Shown piece by piece: positions 44,246 to 55,835 of a DNA stretch of 64,000 nt. The notes beneath the pieces are model-generated. The model worked only from the letters and a program-made list of their open reading frames with translations, had not been told where the DNA came from and made no database searches. Numbering within the stretch: position 1 is the stretch's first letter; every line of letters starts with the position of its first letter. A program made the translations under genes and the position numbers. Source of the stretch: Polytrichum commune (Eukaryota; Streptophyta; Polytrichopsida; Polytrichales; Polytrichaceae); assembly GCA_950295325.1 (NCBI GenBank), contig OX485805.1, positions 54,584,758-54,648,757 of the forward strand, given 5' to 3'.

Positions 44246-44621
44246 CACCAGCCTTTCTTACTGCTTAACCAGTACTTCTTGGGGGAAGCTTTTCTGGTCT
44301 ACAGTAACTCCTCCGCTTCTTGCTGTAACGCTCTCGTTGCACCTCTTCAGCATCATCCGTTCACACCAATGTGTCCCATCCAACACCTTGCTTGCGTCCT
44401 TCCGCCAATAAAAAGGATTGAAACAAAGGTTAGTTAAGAGGCCATGGCGGAAGGCCCCCAGGACGCTGGATCAACGTGACGCTTCACTTAGGGTTAAGTC
44501 AACTCTTCTCCCATATAGCCCATTGCAACTTCCAAACGAACATGGCTAGCCTTCATGCGGATGATCGTGATGTAAAGTGCCATAACCTGTACTTTGTTCC
44601 ACAGCTTCCCACCAAAACATA

Positions 44622-44629
44622 CAAACCAA

Positions 44630-44660
<31 letters not shown>

Positions 44661-44701
44661 AGTTCCACAACATTTCATAACATTCTCGACCTTGTTGGAC
44701 A
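44622..44701. repeat. CT microsatellite plus sequence shared with the SWEETIE leader
   Basis: A TC repeat of about 30 bases (44631-44660) is followed directly by 39 bases (44663-44701, TTCCACAACATTTCATAAC onward) that match 16204-16242 at 35 of 39 positions. At 16.1 kb the same order is found, CT tract then shared block. Here it lies upstream of the minus-strand coiled-coil gene, in inverse orientation to that gene. Confidence 0.7.
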
Positions 44702-46379
44702 GATGTTCTTCAAGTGCTCACTCTCAACCACAACTAAACTTGGCCAACTATGATACAAGATGTAGATGGGAGACTTGGTAGTGATAGTTAAATTTTTTGA
44801 TTCTATTTTGTTTGCAGCTACTATGCAGCACAGGGAGAGAACCGGGAGAGAACTTCATGGAGGAAACTGCTCTTAGACAAACTTTCCACTACAGTAGAAT
44901 CCACAGAACTCACCACTAGGAGGGACGATTTTTGAGGTCAAAGCCACTCTTCAACTAGAGACACAGTGAATGCAAATAAAAAAGAATCGTAGTTGTGGTT
45001 GAGATTGGGCCTGAACTACAACCACTCGGATAAATCTACGTAAGCGCCCCTTCAGGCTCGCATAAATGGTATTCCACCCTTTTGTCGATGTGCGAGACAA
45101 GATTTCAATTAGTAATCAATTCTGACACCCCACATCTCCACTCAACCTCTCATGCACAGATAAGAAATAAAACCTTCAGCTAGTATTAGCACCACCCGAT
45201 TTGGTAATATGTGGGTCTCAAGGCTTATGTAATAAGCACCCGGAATAAGTTGATCACAATTAAGAATGGACATGCAACCAATCAAATTGAAGTCAACAGT
45301 TGTTAGAGTGACTGCCTTGGGCTTGGTGTGAGATGGTTCTTCTCGGAAGAACATTCCACACCCATCACATTCGGACATTGGGGTGAAATTATCTATAAAA
45401 GGGCAGAAAGAGTCTATCATGTAGCTACAAGACTGATCGGATCAACCACCCTGTGATAAGGACAAATGGTGGCTTCACCTTGATGCTACATTGGTAGTGC
45501 ACACTGCACTCTACCTTCACACGGGCTAATATGCACAGAACAATGTTCATAGTAGATGCAGAAATTCAGACGACAATGCATGAATGCCCCGGGCAGACAG
45601 AGAAAAATCTACATCATCTTTCCTACAGTAATTAAGATCAGTAGAATAATCTTCAGATGGAATGAGCATCACAGTCATTACATTTGCAGTATAGTAGTCG
45701 AACGAACTAAGCTCCTGCCATACTAAGCACTCCATCGCCATCTCCACCTCCTCCTTAGTGGTGAAACGAAAAAAGAGCTGATGTGGTTTGAACCAAGAAC
45801 TCCCATAATCTCAAACATAACTGAATCTACATACATTCAACGAAGAAATCCATTTCAGTAAAGAAGTATGTATTGTGGAGTATGTCACCAATATCACATG
45901 CCTCAACATAGGAAATCAAAGTTACGTACCAAGCATGCAGAGACGAAAACAATACCAGAAAATCACAACGATAGAATAAGTACAGAAGTTCGTCCGAAGT
46001 TGGTACTGGAGTCAACCATCCTACTTATGGAGAAATAAACAATATAGATTCTGAATTTTAAGGTATCAAGTATTGATCCTACTAAGCATTAGAATTTGTA
46101 GAATCGCAGGATTATACGAGACCACGGACAGCCTCGACCACATCCTTCCCTTTTAATCAACTCTGTTCCACTTCAGAACAGTTGCAATATCGACAGAATT
46201 ACATACTCTTCTGCTTCACGGGTGATAATTAACTTCAAGCACTTGGGAAAGTTCTTGTCTTCGTAGTAATCACGTTGAAAATAAAAGCCCGAGACAGATT
46301 GCTCATAGCTTGAGACTGCATCTGCTGCACCAACCCTGAGGGTATTGGGTCAAATTATTCACATTGATCCAGAATGGTT
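44702..46379. other. Intergenic region, possible orphan exon at 45547-45790
   Basis: This is mostly featureless. On the minus strand, after an acceptor-like CACATCAG near 45785, an open frame reads LFFRFTTKEEVEMAMECLVW and continues to a stop at 45547. The opening resembles the end of an RRM or of a class-V aminotransferase, but it is too short to decide. The part next to 46379 is probably the 3' UTR of the HMA gene. Confidence 0.35.
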
Positions 46380-48032
46380 TTAGAAGCCGCTGTATCTGTT
46401 GTATGGCCTGTAGTCTTCGTAATCCTCGTAGTATGGCCGCTCGAAGGAGTGTGCAACATAGGAGCTTGAGTGCTGTCGTGGGGGACTCAATGGAGCTCGA
46501 ATTGGAATGCGTCCGTAGGCGCTGGATCCATACGAGGTGCCGTAAGGGCGGTCATGGTAAATCTCGTGTCCATATGAAGGGCTGAAGGGACTGTCGGGGG
46601 ATGCGAAGCTCAGGAGCTTGGCTTTCCTCTTCACATGCTTCAGCTTCTTGAGAAGCCGATGGTAAGGCACGTTGCCTGAAACCGTGACCGTCTGGCTTTG
46701 CAGATCGCAGTTCACGCCGTGTACACCTAGAAATTACACACCACAGGAGAGAATCATAACAATTTTCAGGTGGTGGACGCATGGCCCTTTCAGAACGAAT
46801 GAAGGAATAAGATTGGAGGCCAATTAGGCAATAAGTTGACCCAAATTCCCTTAACCCAAGGAAGTTTAATTGAATCTGAGGACTTGTGTCATTCGTCATG
46901 TTGCTGAAGAATGTTATAAGTCAACAATAAGGACGGACAGATATCACATAATTCCTTCATGAAAATTTACGAGATCTGACATGTACAATGATCTGCAAAG
47001 AGACGTCGAAGGTGAATCAGCGGGAGAAGTCAACTAAGTACCATCAAGGTCCAATGCTTCTTTCACTTTGTCAACGTCACGTCTGCTCTCCATAGGTACT
47101 CTGAACTGCACATCCTGCTCCCACACCCAGTAACAACAACCCATGTGCACCACTAATTCAGTACATTCTAAACTCCCCTTGCACAAAATAATGTTATATA
47201 TAATTTAAAGTTTGTGTGTTGTGGCGACAGTACAGCCACAAACCCGGCTACTATTTCAACGTTAAGCAAGATCAAACACATCATCCTCACAATGACGATG
47301 CCCGATTCTAGGGTACCCTACACAGTGGATCACTCAAATTTCACAATTACAGTTCCATCTAACGTTCCTTGATAACTATAGGTCAGGATGTCTGCCATTT
47401 TTTAATACTTTGATCTGAAAGCAAGAATTTCAGATGTTCAACACAAAAGGTATTAGTACCGGTAATATGGGCCGAGAGGCAGTAGAATCGAAGAATTGAC
47501 CCACAAGCGGGGGTCTTGCATAAGGATCCACGAGCGGCCGCCCGTAATACGCCTGCAGAGCACAACCACAAACACCACTTAAGAATCAATGGACATCCAT
47601 GGCCACGAAATCCCCTCCACCACAGGGATTTCAAAGTCACATCTCAGACCTTGCACTCTGGCCTCGAGGTTCAGGCTACATTCCGGTTGAGAAAGTACCC
47701 GAACTAACGCAAAAGGCAACCGAGGATATCTAACCAACACTATAAGCTGACATTCCAGAGCCGAAATGCACACATCTCTTTCAGCTTGCGAGCTGAATTT
47801 GCTCCTTAGCCAGCTCAAAAATTGGCGACTCGAAAGGAGTGAGTTAGGCAGTTAGTAGACCGCCATACCCACAGTTCGCTAACCGGGACCGGTCGGACTA
47901 CAGATTACCGACTAAATTATAAGGACTACATTAAGCGTCACAAATCTAGATCAGGGACTCTAATCTCCAGTTAAGAGAAAGACGAAGGACTTGGAAAGCC
48001 ATGTAACGTACCTCACTTAACACTCTAGACAT
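46380..48032 (-). CDS. HMA-fold protein lacking the CxxC metal site
   Basis: Exons, in transcript order: 48032-48012 (MSRVLSE), 47552-47460, 47114-47042, 46726-46380. The total is 534 bp, 177 residues, all GT-AG, phases 0, 0 and 1. The HMA-like domain spans about residues 39-103: DVQFRVPMESRRDVDKVKEA, then LDLDGVHGVNCDLQSQTVTV, then SGNVPYHRLLKKLKHVKRKA. This is the usual beta-alpha-beta-beta-alpha-beta order of plant HPP/HIPP proteins. Where the family has M-x-C-x-x-C, this protein has MESRRD, so both metal ligands are gone. The tail is rich in Tyr, Pro and Ser and ends RPYNRYSGF; it does not end in a CaaX prenylation box. A metal-chaperone role is therefore unlikely, and a protein-interaction role is an inference. 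The first coding exon is small (7 codons) but is supported by matched phases and splice sites. Confidence 0.8.
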
Positions 48033-48390
48033 GGTTACCCAACTGAAGATAAGTTCAAGGGCAGTTCAAACTCCGGCGTGATTTTAAGCAGCAAAATTAC
48101 TCTTCCAGGCTTTCCTCGCTGTATCAGTATGTACCTAAGTTCTCTGCAAAAGAAAATTCCACACACAGAATTAGAACTAATCAAATGATCATATCCCTCC
48201 CTTGTTACAGCCTTACTCGACCCCTGCGCCTCTTACCCTGGACCAATTTCTTAGTCAAAACTCACGAATGACTCTAAACAGAGTCAGAAGAGTGACAGAC
48301 AGCGTATGATTCTAGCCAAGGAACCAACTTGATACATATAGGACTGCGCCCAGTACTGCCTTCCAAACTCTACGGGTGGATTTCAGACCT
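48033..48390 (-). other. 5' UTR exon and probable leader intron of the HMA gene
   Basis: Upstream of the ATG an acceptor (CTTTTGCAG|AGAAC) ends at about 48144, giving a leader exon of roughly 110 bp. A fitting donor (CACAAG|GTCTGA) lies near 48390. The leader intron is inferred from splice-site quality only. Confidence 0.4.
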
Positions 48391-48561
48391 TGTGGATGAA
48401 AGATTCTCCAGTTCTGCGGAAGAAATGCGCAAGGATTCCACTTCCCAGGAGCTCCAGAACCGCAAGAAATGTCGACGAGACGCAAGAGTTGGCAACAACA
48501 TCCGGTTCAATGCGCCAAGGAAAGCGAAGCAGAAGGGAAGAAGTGCAAGGGACAAAGGGTA

Positions 48562-48599
48562 ACGTGGCATGCCACGCTGTTGGGAGTGCGTGACGTGGC
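48562..48599 (-). promoter_or_regulatory. Paired ACGTGGC (G-box/ABRE-like) elements upstream of the HMA gene
   Basis: ACGTGGC occurs at 48562-48568 and again at 48593-48599, 31 bases apart. The first is inside a perfect 14-base palindrome, CGTGGCATGCCACG (48563-48576). In plants the ACGTGGC core is bound by bZIP factors in ABA- and light-responsive promoters. The position fits the promoter of the minus-strand HMA gene. Function is inferred. Confidence 0.45.
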
Positions 48600-48810
48600 G
48601 TTGCCATGAGTGCAAAAGGCTCGGGGCGCGACAGAGGAATAATAATTAAGGCGGTGAGCCAACTTTGGCTTGGTCCTGTTGTCACTTTAGCAATGATGCA
48701 AGACTCCAAATATTTGGAAATTGGGGTTTTTGGTAGTTCACTCTTCTTAAATATGTAAGGCTTGTTCAGTGGTATTAGGGGGGGAAGGGGGAGGGGTGGA
48801 CATAGTAAGA

Positions 48811-49354
48811 GGGCTAATGCTCCCTTCCCACCTGACTTTAGTTAAGACCCAAAGTATTTTCTAAAAAACGGGTAAAGCTCCCTCGGTTATAGCGGAGGCA
48901 TCCGACTATCCCAATGCACCTACAAGAACTTGCTCCGGAGATTTTCAAGTAGGTTTTAGTTAAGTAGCTTTCACACATGTTCATGGTTTTATCTACCAAG
49001 CAATGAATGTTGGGTAGTTTTTGTCCCATCCCCAAATGCCTTACTACTCACCTATCTTACCATCGGTTTTTGTTAATGAAGCTCCTCGTGCCCTTATAGC
49101 TAAGACTAAAAAGCAACCAATCACAAGGGTGGGAGGCGACACTTTTAAAGTTCCTATATTCTTGCCTCATGTTTAGGTACCGATGGGAGGGTCGGTGGTT
49201 GAGGCTTAAAACCTCCACTTTTAAGCCATGCCACATCATTTGCCACCTAGGCTCGGCACTAAAAAGAGCCGTATGTGTGAACCCTACATAACTAAAACCG
49301 CTTTTAGACTAAAACTACTTCTAACTAATGTCAGGTGGGAATGCCCCATAACCC
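48811..49354. mobile_element. MITE-like element with imperfect ~35-bp inverted ends
   Basis: The left end GGGCTAATGCTCCCTTCCC, then ACCTGACTTTAGTTA, matches the reverse complement of the right end GGGTTATGGGGCATTCCC, then ACCTGACATTAGTTA. The element is about 544 bp and has no coding capacity. I could not define a clean target duplication. Both flanks instead carry a similar G-rich run (48778-48799 and 49365-49387) in direct orientation, which may be part of the element or of the target. Confidence 0.5.
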
Positions 49355-49387
49355 TTAGATTGGCGGGGGGAAGGGGGTAGGGGAGGG

Positions 49388-52300
49388 TGTTTTCAACATA
49401 CTCACCAAGGCCTTTGATCCACCTCTCCGGAGCCAGCTTGTGCAGCCCCTCTCAAGTCAGAAGGCACCCTTGAAAACGACAAAGATGACGATGCATGCCT
49501 ACTTACGAGTGTCAATGCCCAACTTGGCTCCCAAGCTCCGAGCCTTAGCCTCCGATGAGGTAACTTAAGAAAGAGGGTGTTTAGTCCTCCTTTGCAAGCC
49601 ATGTATTGTAGCATTGCATGCCAAGATGGCACCTTCCATCCCAGGAAGGAAATTGCACCTCCACGGGTCCGGGTGGCTATGTCCACTAAGCCCCCACCCC
49701 AGCAACTAATACTACTGAAAAAGTTATTTGTGTGGTAGGTAGACATGTGTTTAAGAGTTCTTTTTTATTCTCATTAGCCTAATTCTCGTCGGATATTGAA
49801 CACATGATTTAGTCACTAGTTACTATGAGATGATTAGTAAATCCGAATTGAGGTGGTAGTTGTTTTCTCATAGTTTTCGGAGCTCATAGGAATATTTTGT
49901 TCATCATCAAAGTGGGACTCTATTTCTTCTTAAATGATCAATGTATATTGTCCCCTTACCCCCCCCCCCCCCATTTTTGTTGACTATTAGACATAAGATA
50001 TTGAGCACATAGTCCAATCATCTTTAGAAACGAAGGGATAGTTTTTTTTTATGTCCATTCCTAGATCCGCACCTAGTACTCACACACCACTCAAATATAG
50101 TTATCCAATCAAAATAAGTTACCGATTTGGACCCACATATCTTATAGTATGGTAATGCTTGAATTTGATATGTGCAATTAAGTTGCCCCACACTCATTTA
50201 CCGACACTCCACACTACTTCAAAAATTGATTGTCACAAGTTTCAAAATGCAATAATTACCTTTTCATTGTGGTTGGTATATGGGCATGAATCAACAAAGT
50301 TATAAGTTTTTGTAATACTATTTTGACCCAAAGTAATTTGCATGGGTAAAGAGCCAACCTATTCACAAAGGCAATCTAATTGCACATATCAATGTAGTTA
50401 AGAATAGACACCAAAAAGGCATGTTTTCTAATGAGATCATGTTTATAATATATCAACCATAGTGTTGGTTCACTTGCAACACAATTGGAAGGTTTGATGT
50501 AGTTATTTAAAGAGCACAGGCCATACACTTAGCATGACTCATGGGAACCACATGCAACAAGGGTATAATTGTTTGGGGGGTATTATCTTGCTCACAAGCA
50601 ATTAACTAACTCATTCAATTTTTTTTTTCCTTTTCTTCTAATTGTGTATATTTTCTAGAACCTTTCAATTACTTTGGGGTTAGCCATTTTTCATGTACCA
50701 TATGTTTATTATAAATCAACCAGTGGTTTGGCGGAAGAATGCTATGCCCTATGATTATCCTCCTCAGATGGCCAATTCTAGTTGGTTATTCGACCAAGGC
50801 CAAAATTTAGCTCATTCCAAAAACCATCTCAAAAAGCAAAGCCAATAATTCATTGCAATGCGGTTTAGCCTCAAAGCAATTTCAAAAAACCACATTACAA
50901 AACACATATACACAGTATTGATACACAGTTAAGAGCAAAATGAAATACATTTATTGAGGTAGCATAAATTGATGACATCCCTAAGTAGAGTGATAGAAAT
51001 CCTACTGCAATTTTATTCATTTGAGAAATAATTAAAAAAACAAATGTGCCAACACCAAATTACTAGGAGGTATACAGATTGTAGATGCCAACAAAACACC
51101 AAACTCTCATAATGCAATGCCATGACCTAAACCGATCTCTTTCACATTGCTAACCTAAGCTCGTCATCCAATGTTCTTCAACCCATTTTTCTTCCGTTGA
51201 CAAAAGTTCATTCACCTTGGGTTGGATGGGGGAGTGTATACACTAAGCCTTTTGCAGTTTTTTACAACATGGTAGCTTAGAAATAATATAAACCTAATTT
51301 CATGGAATTTATAACATCCTACCTTATTTGAATCTCAAAGTCACACGTTGTGTGGGGCCTTTTTTTTGGAAACCATCATTTAAAAAGACCCTATCTTTGG
51401 CCGCATGTAGTTTCTAATTTTTGGGGAGTGTTGGCCTTGTTTCAAAGAGAAAAATATCTCAGCTTTGGCATCCAAGAAGTTTTGCATCTCAACTCCAATT
51501 TTGAAACTTGAATTGACAATCTACTTGATTTGCAATTGTTAACTAGATAGGACATTTTTTCAATTTGCTCTATTGGTCAAAATTGCATATGGAGTTGGGA
51601 TGCCCACAACAGGACTGGGCATTCAGTAGGACTAGGCATTTTTATAAGACATGCATGTTGAAATGTTACACTTAGAAGAGATTTGGTTCATGACACCTAC
51701 CATAGGGGTCTGGTTAAAGCATGCTCCTCCCAAGTTTGTTGTTGATTCACTTGCATTGGGTTCCATTAGATTCCATTAGGACCTATAACCCCACTTTGGA
51801 GGCCAATTTGGTTAAAACTTAAAACCCCAGGTTTCCCCACAAGTTGTATAATACTTCGCTATGTTTCCACTAGATTCCTTGGACTGGTAGATGTCACAAA
51901 AATATACCCACCTAAAGGTTGGTCATTGTCACACTTTGAACCCAACATTATGTTCAATCATAGTTGGAATAATAGTGTCAAATTTGAAATTTAAATTATT
52001 ATCAAATTATCATACACATGTATTAACACTATAATTTTATTGAAGGCAAATAGGTGGGCAAGAGACACAATAGGTACAAATCAATGTTGGATTGATATAA
52101 CATTTCCTTGATACCACTTGGCTATGTATACTGAGTATTTTTCTGTTTTAAAAAACTAGTAGGATATGAATACTTGAAGATATTTTTGTCTTTGATACCA
52201 TATGACTCTATACATCATCCTAAAAACTTTCACATCTAAATAAAACAACCATGGTATCAATATCATATGCACATCATGGTATTGACCCAGAGTATGACTC

Positions 52301-53976
52301 ATGTATACAAAAACCAAATTATGATCTTGTGATAAACACTATACAATAACATTAGTATTATGATTCTGATACCGGTTGGAAGGTTCTTTGATACCAATAC
52401 TGATATTGCTCTTTGATAACATGCATTCACCTATATACCAGTCCAACATTGTACAAGAGCTAGTTGGCCACGTGAGCTGCTACAATAACTTTGGCAGTTC
52501 AGATATTTGTGCTTGGGATCTCGTAAAGCTGAAGGGCAATCAGTTTGTAAAGGAGGGGTCCAATACCTACAAATCATAAAGTTGCCTCGTTGAAACCACC
52601 TTGCTATGCATGGAAAGGTCCATATATTGAATATTTTCCCTCTATAAGTTTCTGATTGATTTATTTCACTTGTGTCTTATAAAATTGATTCAGGATTTCC
52701 AAAGCTGTTTCTATTGTCAAATTGCATCATAGACTGGAGTTTGAAGCACTTTCATTGGATAATATACAGGTAGGGTTTTATACAAACAATACTCCCTCTC
52801 ACATTAATGCCAGTCATTCATTTATGAAGGGAAGAGGTTACTAAAATTTTGATCTGCATTGGCTTGTCGCTAGTTAGGTCAAATTCAATCCCAAAACATT
52901 TTTGTAATATGTGTAAGGTGAGATTCCTAGGGGTCATATTACATCTTTTATGGTATTTAGTGTCACATGCATAACATGTTACTTAACCTATTTTGAGGCG
53001 TATGCTAGGTTGCACTAACGATCAACAACTTCACAGTTAGTGTCAACTCAAGTGTGCTTACTAATATCCAAGTAGGAGTATGTTTAGTAATGGTTTGAGG
53101 TGTATGTCTATGTTACACAATGACTTATAAGCAAACTAAAGTTTACACAAATGACACGTGGCATAACTAGGTCATGAGGATTGAAAAGTTTTTTATCTTT
53201 AAAAGCCATCTCAATTTTCAAAAATCACCCTATGAGCTTTAAGAGTTAAGTACAAGTTAAATTATGCTCAGTGTCTTGGAGTCCATCCTCCGAAAAAAAA
53301 GAAATATCCTTACTTTGATGCTTCATAAATTATGAGTGCACATAAAGGAGAACGGACTTTTGGTGCAAGTGCACACATATGTTTATTTTATTGCTCCATG
53401 GCCCAAATTTATGTGACTCATGGGCCATTTAGCCCTTTATTTTCAAGGGACTCAAAATGTCGACATTTTTCCTTATGTCTCATGTTTAGACGAATTTTGA
53501 AGGGCCTAAATTCAAAATAATATTGCTGATGTTTCTTTAAAATAGCATATTGGATGATATAATATACAATTTTCTTTTCGATGTGCATACAATATTTCTC
53601 ACATAAAGTCATACAATAAACCTACTAGATTTTTTGAAATTATTGAGTTCAGTCTGTATCAGTGTCTGGGGAGGTTTTTGACCATAATCAGTGGAGATCC
53701 TAATGTTTTCCAAGTCCAACTAGGTACGTGTTGATATCTTTCAAGTTTTTAAAATTTGATTCGAGGTTTATTCTCTAAATTCCTCTAGACTGGTAAATTT
53801 CCTGCCATCAAGAACTTCGACCGCTTATTTCTCAAACTCAACCAGTTCATCTGTAACTAGGGGTCGGTTCTCCCTGTTGATTGGTCTCGATGAAGATTTA
53901 TAGAGTGGTCAGAAGTCCATAATTTGACTTGAATATGGGGTGAAACAAACCTCTAAGATATTTGCCAAAACTTAGT
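49388..53976. other. AT-rich gene-free region
   Basis: No exon, RNA gene or full mobile element could be supported over these 4.6 kb. A 14-base C homopolymer lies at 49959-49972. The open frames are short and without recognisable motifs. An inverted copy of the AACCGGTT-type repeat is at 53790-53874. Confidence 0.55.
53790..53874 (-). repeat. AACCGGTT-type dispersed repeat, inverted copy 3
   Basis: The reverse complement reads GGGAGAACCGACCCCTAGTT, then ACAGATGAACTGGTTGAG, then AAATAAGCGGTCGAAGTT, the same order as 83-241 and 469-636. Two of the AACCGGTT cores have decayed here to AACTGGTT and AGCGGTCG. It lies about 100 bases left of the copia insertion but is not part of it. Confidence 0.65.
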
Positions 53977-53981
53977 ATAAA

Positions 53982-54451
53982 TGTTATAGAATTAGTGTTA
54001 GAACTAATTCAGGCAATCTGATGTATTAGCAGATTGACCAGATGAGACTTAGGGGAGCAACCAGATGAGGCTTAGGGGATTAACCACTTAAGACTTAGGG
54101 TTAATACCCTGGGTCCAGGGTATCAGTAGAGTACATAGGCCCTGGACACTAAGTAAGGACATCAGATGTTTAACCTCTAACTAAAGGAACCCAGCCAGGG
54201 TATCCTGAGGGTATGAAGTACTTAAGCTAGTGTAAGTAGTTAAGTGCCCCGGATATCCCGAGGGTATTAACCATATTATCAACTTGGTTAGTATGGCCAG
54301 TTCCATAGTGCAATCAGATAGTGCCACATGTCAATACTGTATCAAATTTTGTTTATACACTATATATACCCTCAGATACCATATACGGGTAGTTCTGAGA
54401 ATTGCACCTACATACTGTCCAAATACACTATCTTTATCTCAGTTCACAACA
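53982..54451 (+). repeat. 5' LTR
   Basis: 470 bp, TGTTATAGAATTAG to TTCACAACA. A TATA-like box (CTATATATACC) lies at about 54360-54369. Three tandem 23-base units (starts 54037, 54060, 54083; core CAGATGAGGCTTAGGGGA) lie in the upstream part. It differs from the 3' LTR at eight positions, all transitions, with no gap. Confidence 0.96.
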
Positions 54452-55835
54452 CGTTATCAACACTTGCTCCTGGCCTACTTCATATATATTTTTCATCTAT
54501 ACTATCTACTCTACTCTACTCTAATCATACGTATAGTATACTTCTATTTAATCCAGTGAGGAACCCGAGTGAACACATGAGTGAATGCTGTAGAATTTCA
54601 CACACTTTTGTCTGACACACAGTTTTGCACACACATATCTCTTAGCAGGCAACTCATTCACATTCTAATATCATATTTCACCCATATCAGAATCTATTCT
54701 CCTTCCTGTTCACATTTCTGCTCACATTTCACAGTAAGAGGGAGGTTATGCTGTCAAAATTTTAGGAAGTCCGCTCCATCTCATCCAATAGGACTGTAAT
54801 GATGTCAAAATTTTCCTAAAACTGGTTCTATCCTACCCCCCCCCCCATTTATGTTATGTGAATTTCAGACATATACATATATATATTTTTTATTTTGTTC
54901 TGACTGCCTGAATGTTACTAACTTTGTTTCTGATTCGGTAACCATATACCGAATTACTGCTGAAATTTTATTATAAGCTTTTGTAAATTTCTAATCAAAT
55001 TGTTTTGTGCAAAATCTGACTAACCTCTGCTGACATACATATATATATACATATTATATATAAATACTAACTAACTAACTATATATACATACTATATATA
55101 TTTTTTGTTTTCAGATATACTTACTAACATATATATACTTTCGTTGAACTAACTTTACGTGTATTTCGTTATATATATATGATATATATATATATATTCT
55201 GTGTAGATTGACCTACTGAAATACTTTTCTATTTATTTCAGAACTAACATTTCAATTTTATATACATATACTTTGTATATTTCTGTTCTGATTCATACTA
55301 ACTTGTTTCTGGTACTCAAAAACATACCGAAACACTGCCCAAATTTTGTAAGAACTATCTGAACCCCTCCCCCATTTGTTAATCTGCATTTTGTTTTCAC
55401 CCCACCCCCCCCCCCCCCCCCCCTGTAATTCTGTACAATTTTCTGTGAAAATAATCTTTGTCTAAAACGCTTTCTATCTGTCTGAATACCCTCTGTTTAA
55501 CTGAATAATTCATGTTTGTATAATTCCTGTCTTAATATTTTCTGTCTACGTAAATATTGTTTACACACTTCCTGTCTGATCATATATTTTCTGTCTGTAA
55601 CAATCTATATCTAGTTAATCTACATCTCTGTACATTTAATCTGTTTGTTTATATACTCTCTGTCCAAGTAATTCCTGTTCAGATATACTCCCATTCCCCC
55701 CTGTCTAAATAATTTCTGTATCACCTCATACACTCAGGACATATCCTTTATATATACCATCTGTTTCATACATATCTGTCCTGTTAGTACCTTCTGTCAT
55801 TTTACAGCATACATATAGCTAAATCTAGTCCCATA
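54452..55835 (+). other. Copia untranslated leader with C homopolymers
   Basis: These 1384 bases separate the 5' LTR from the gag start and hold no coding frame of note. The primer-binding site should begin at or just after 54452 (CGTTATCAACACTTG), but the usual plant initiator-Met match TGGTATCAGAGC is not evident; only TATCA agrees. C runs of 11 (54836-54846) and 19 (55405-55423) and several TA microsatellites lie in it. Confidence 0.7.

Noticed and set aside
49402-49746. 114-codon minus-strand ORF beside the MITE-like element
   Set aside because: No recognisable domain, and it sits in repeat-like DNA; likely chance.
54037-54105. CRISPR-like short repeat array
   Set aside because: The units are directly adjacent without spacers, inside a plant LTR; no CRISPR biology applies.
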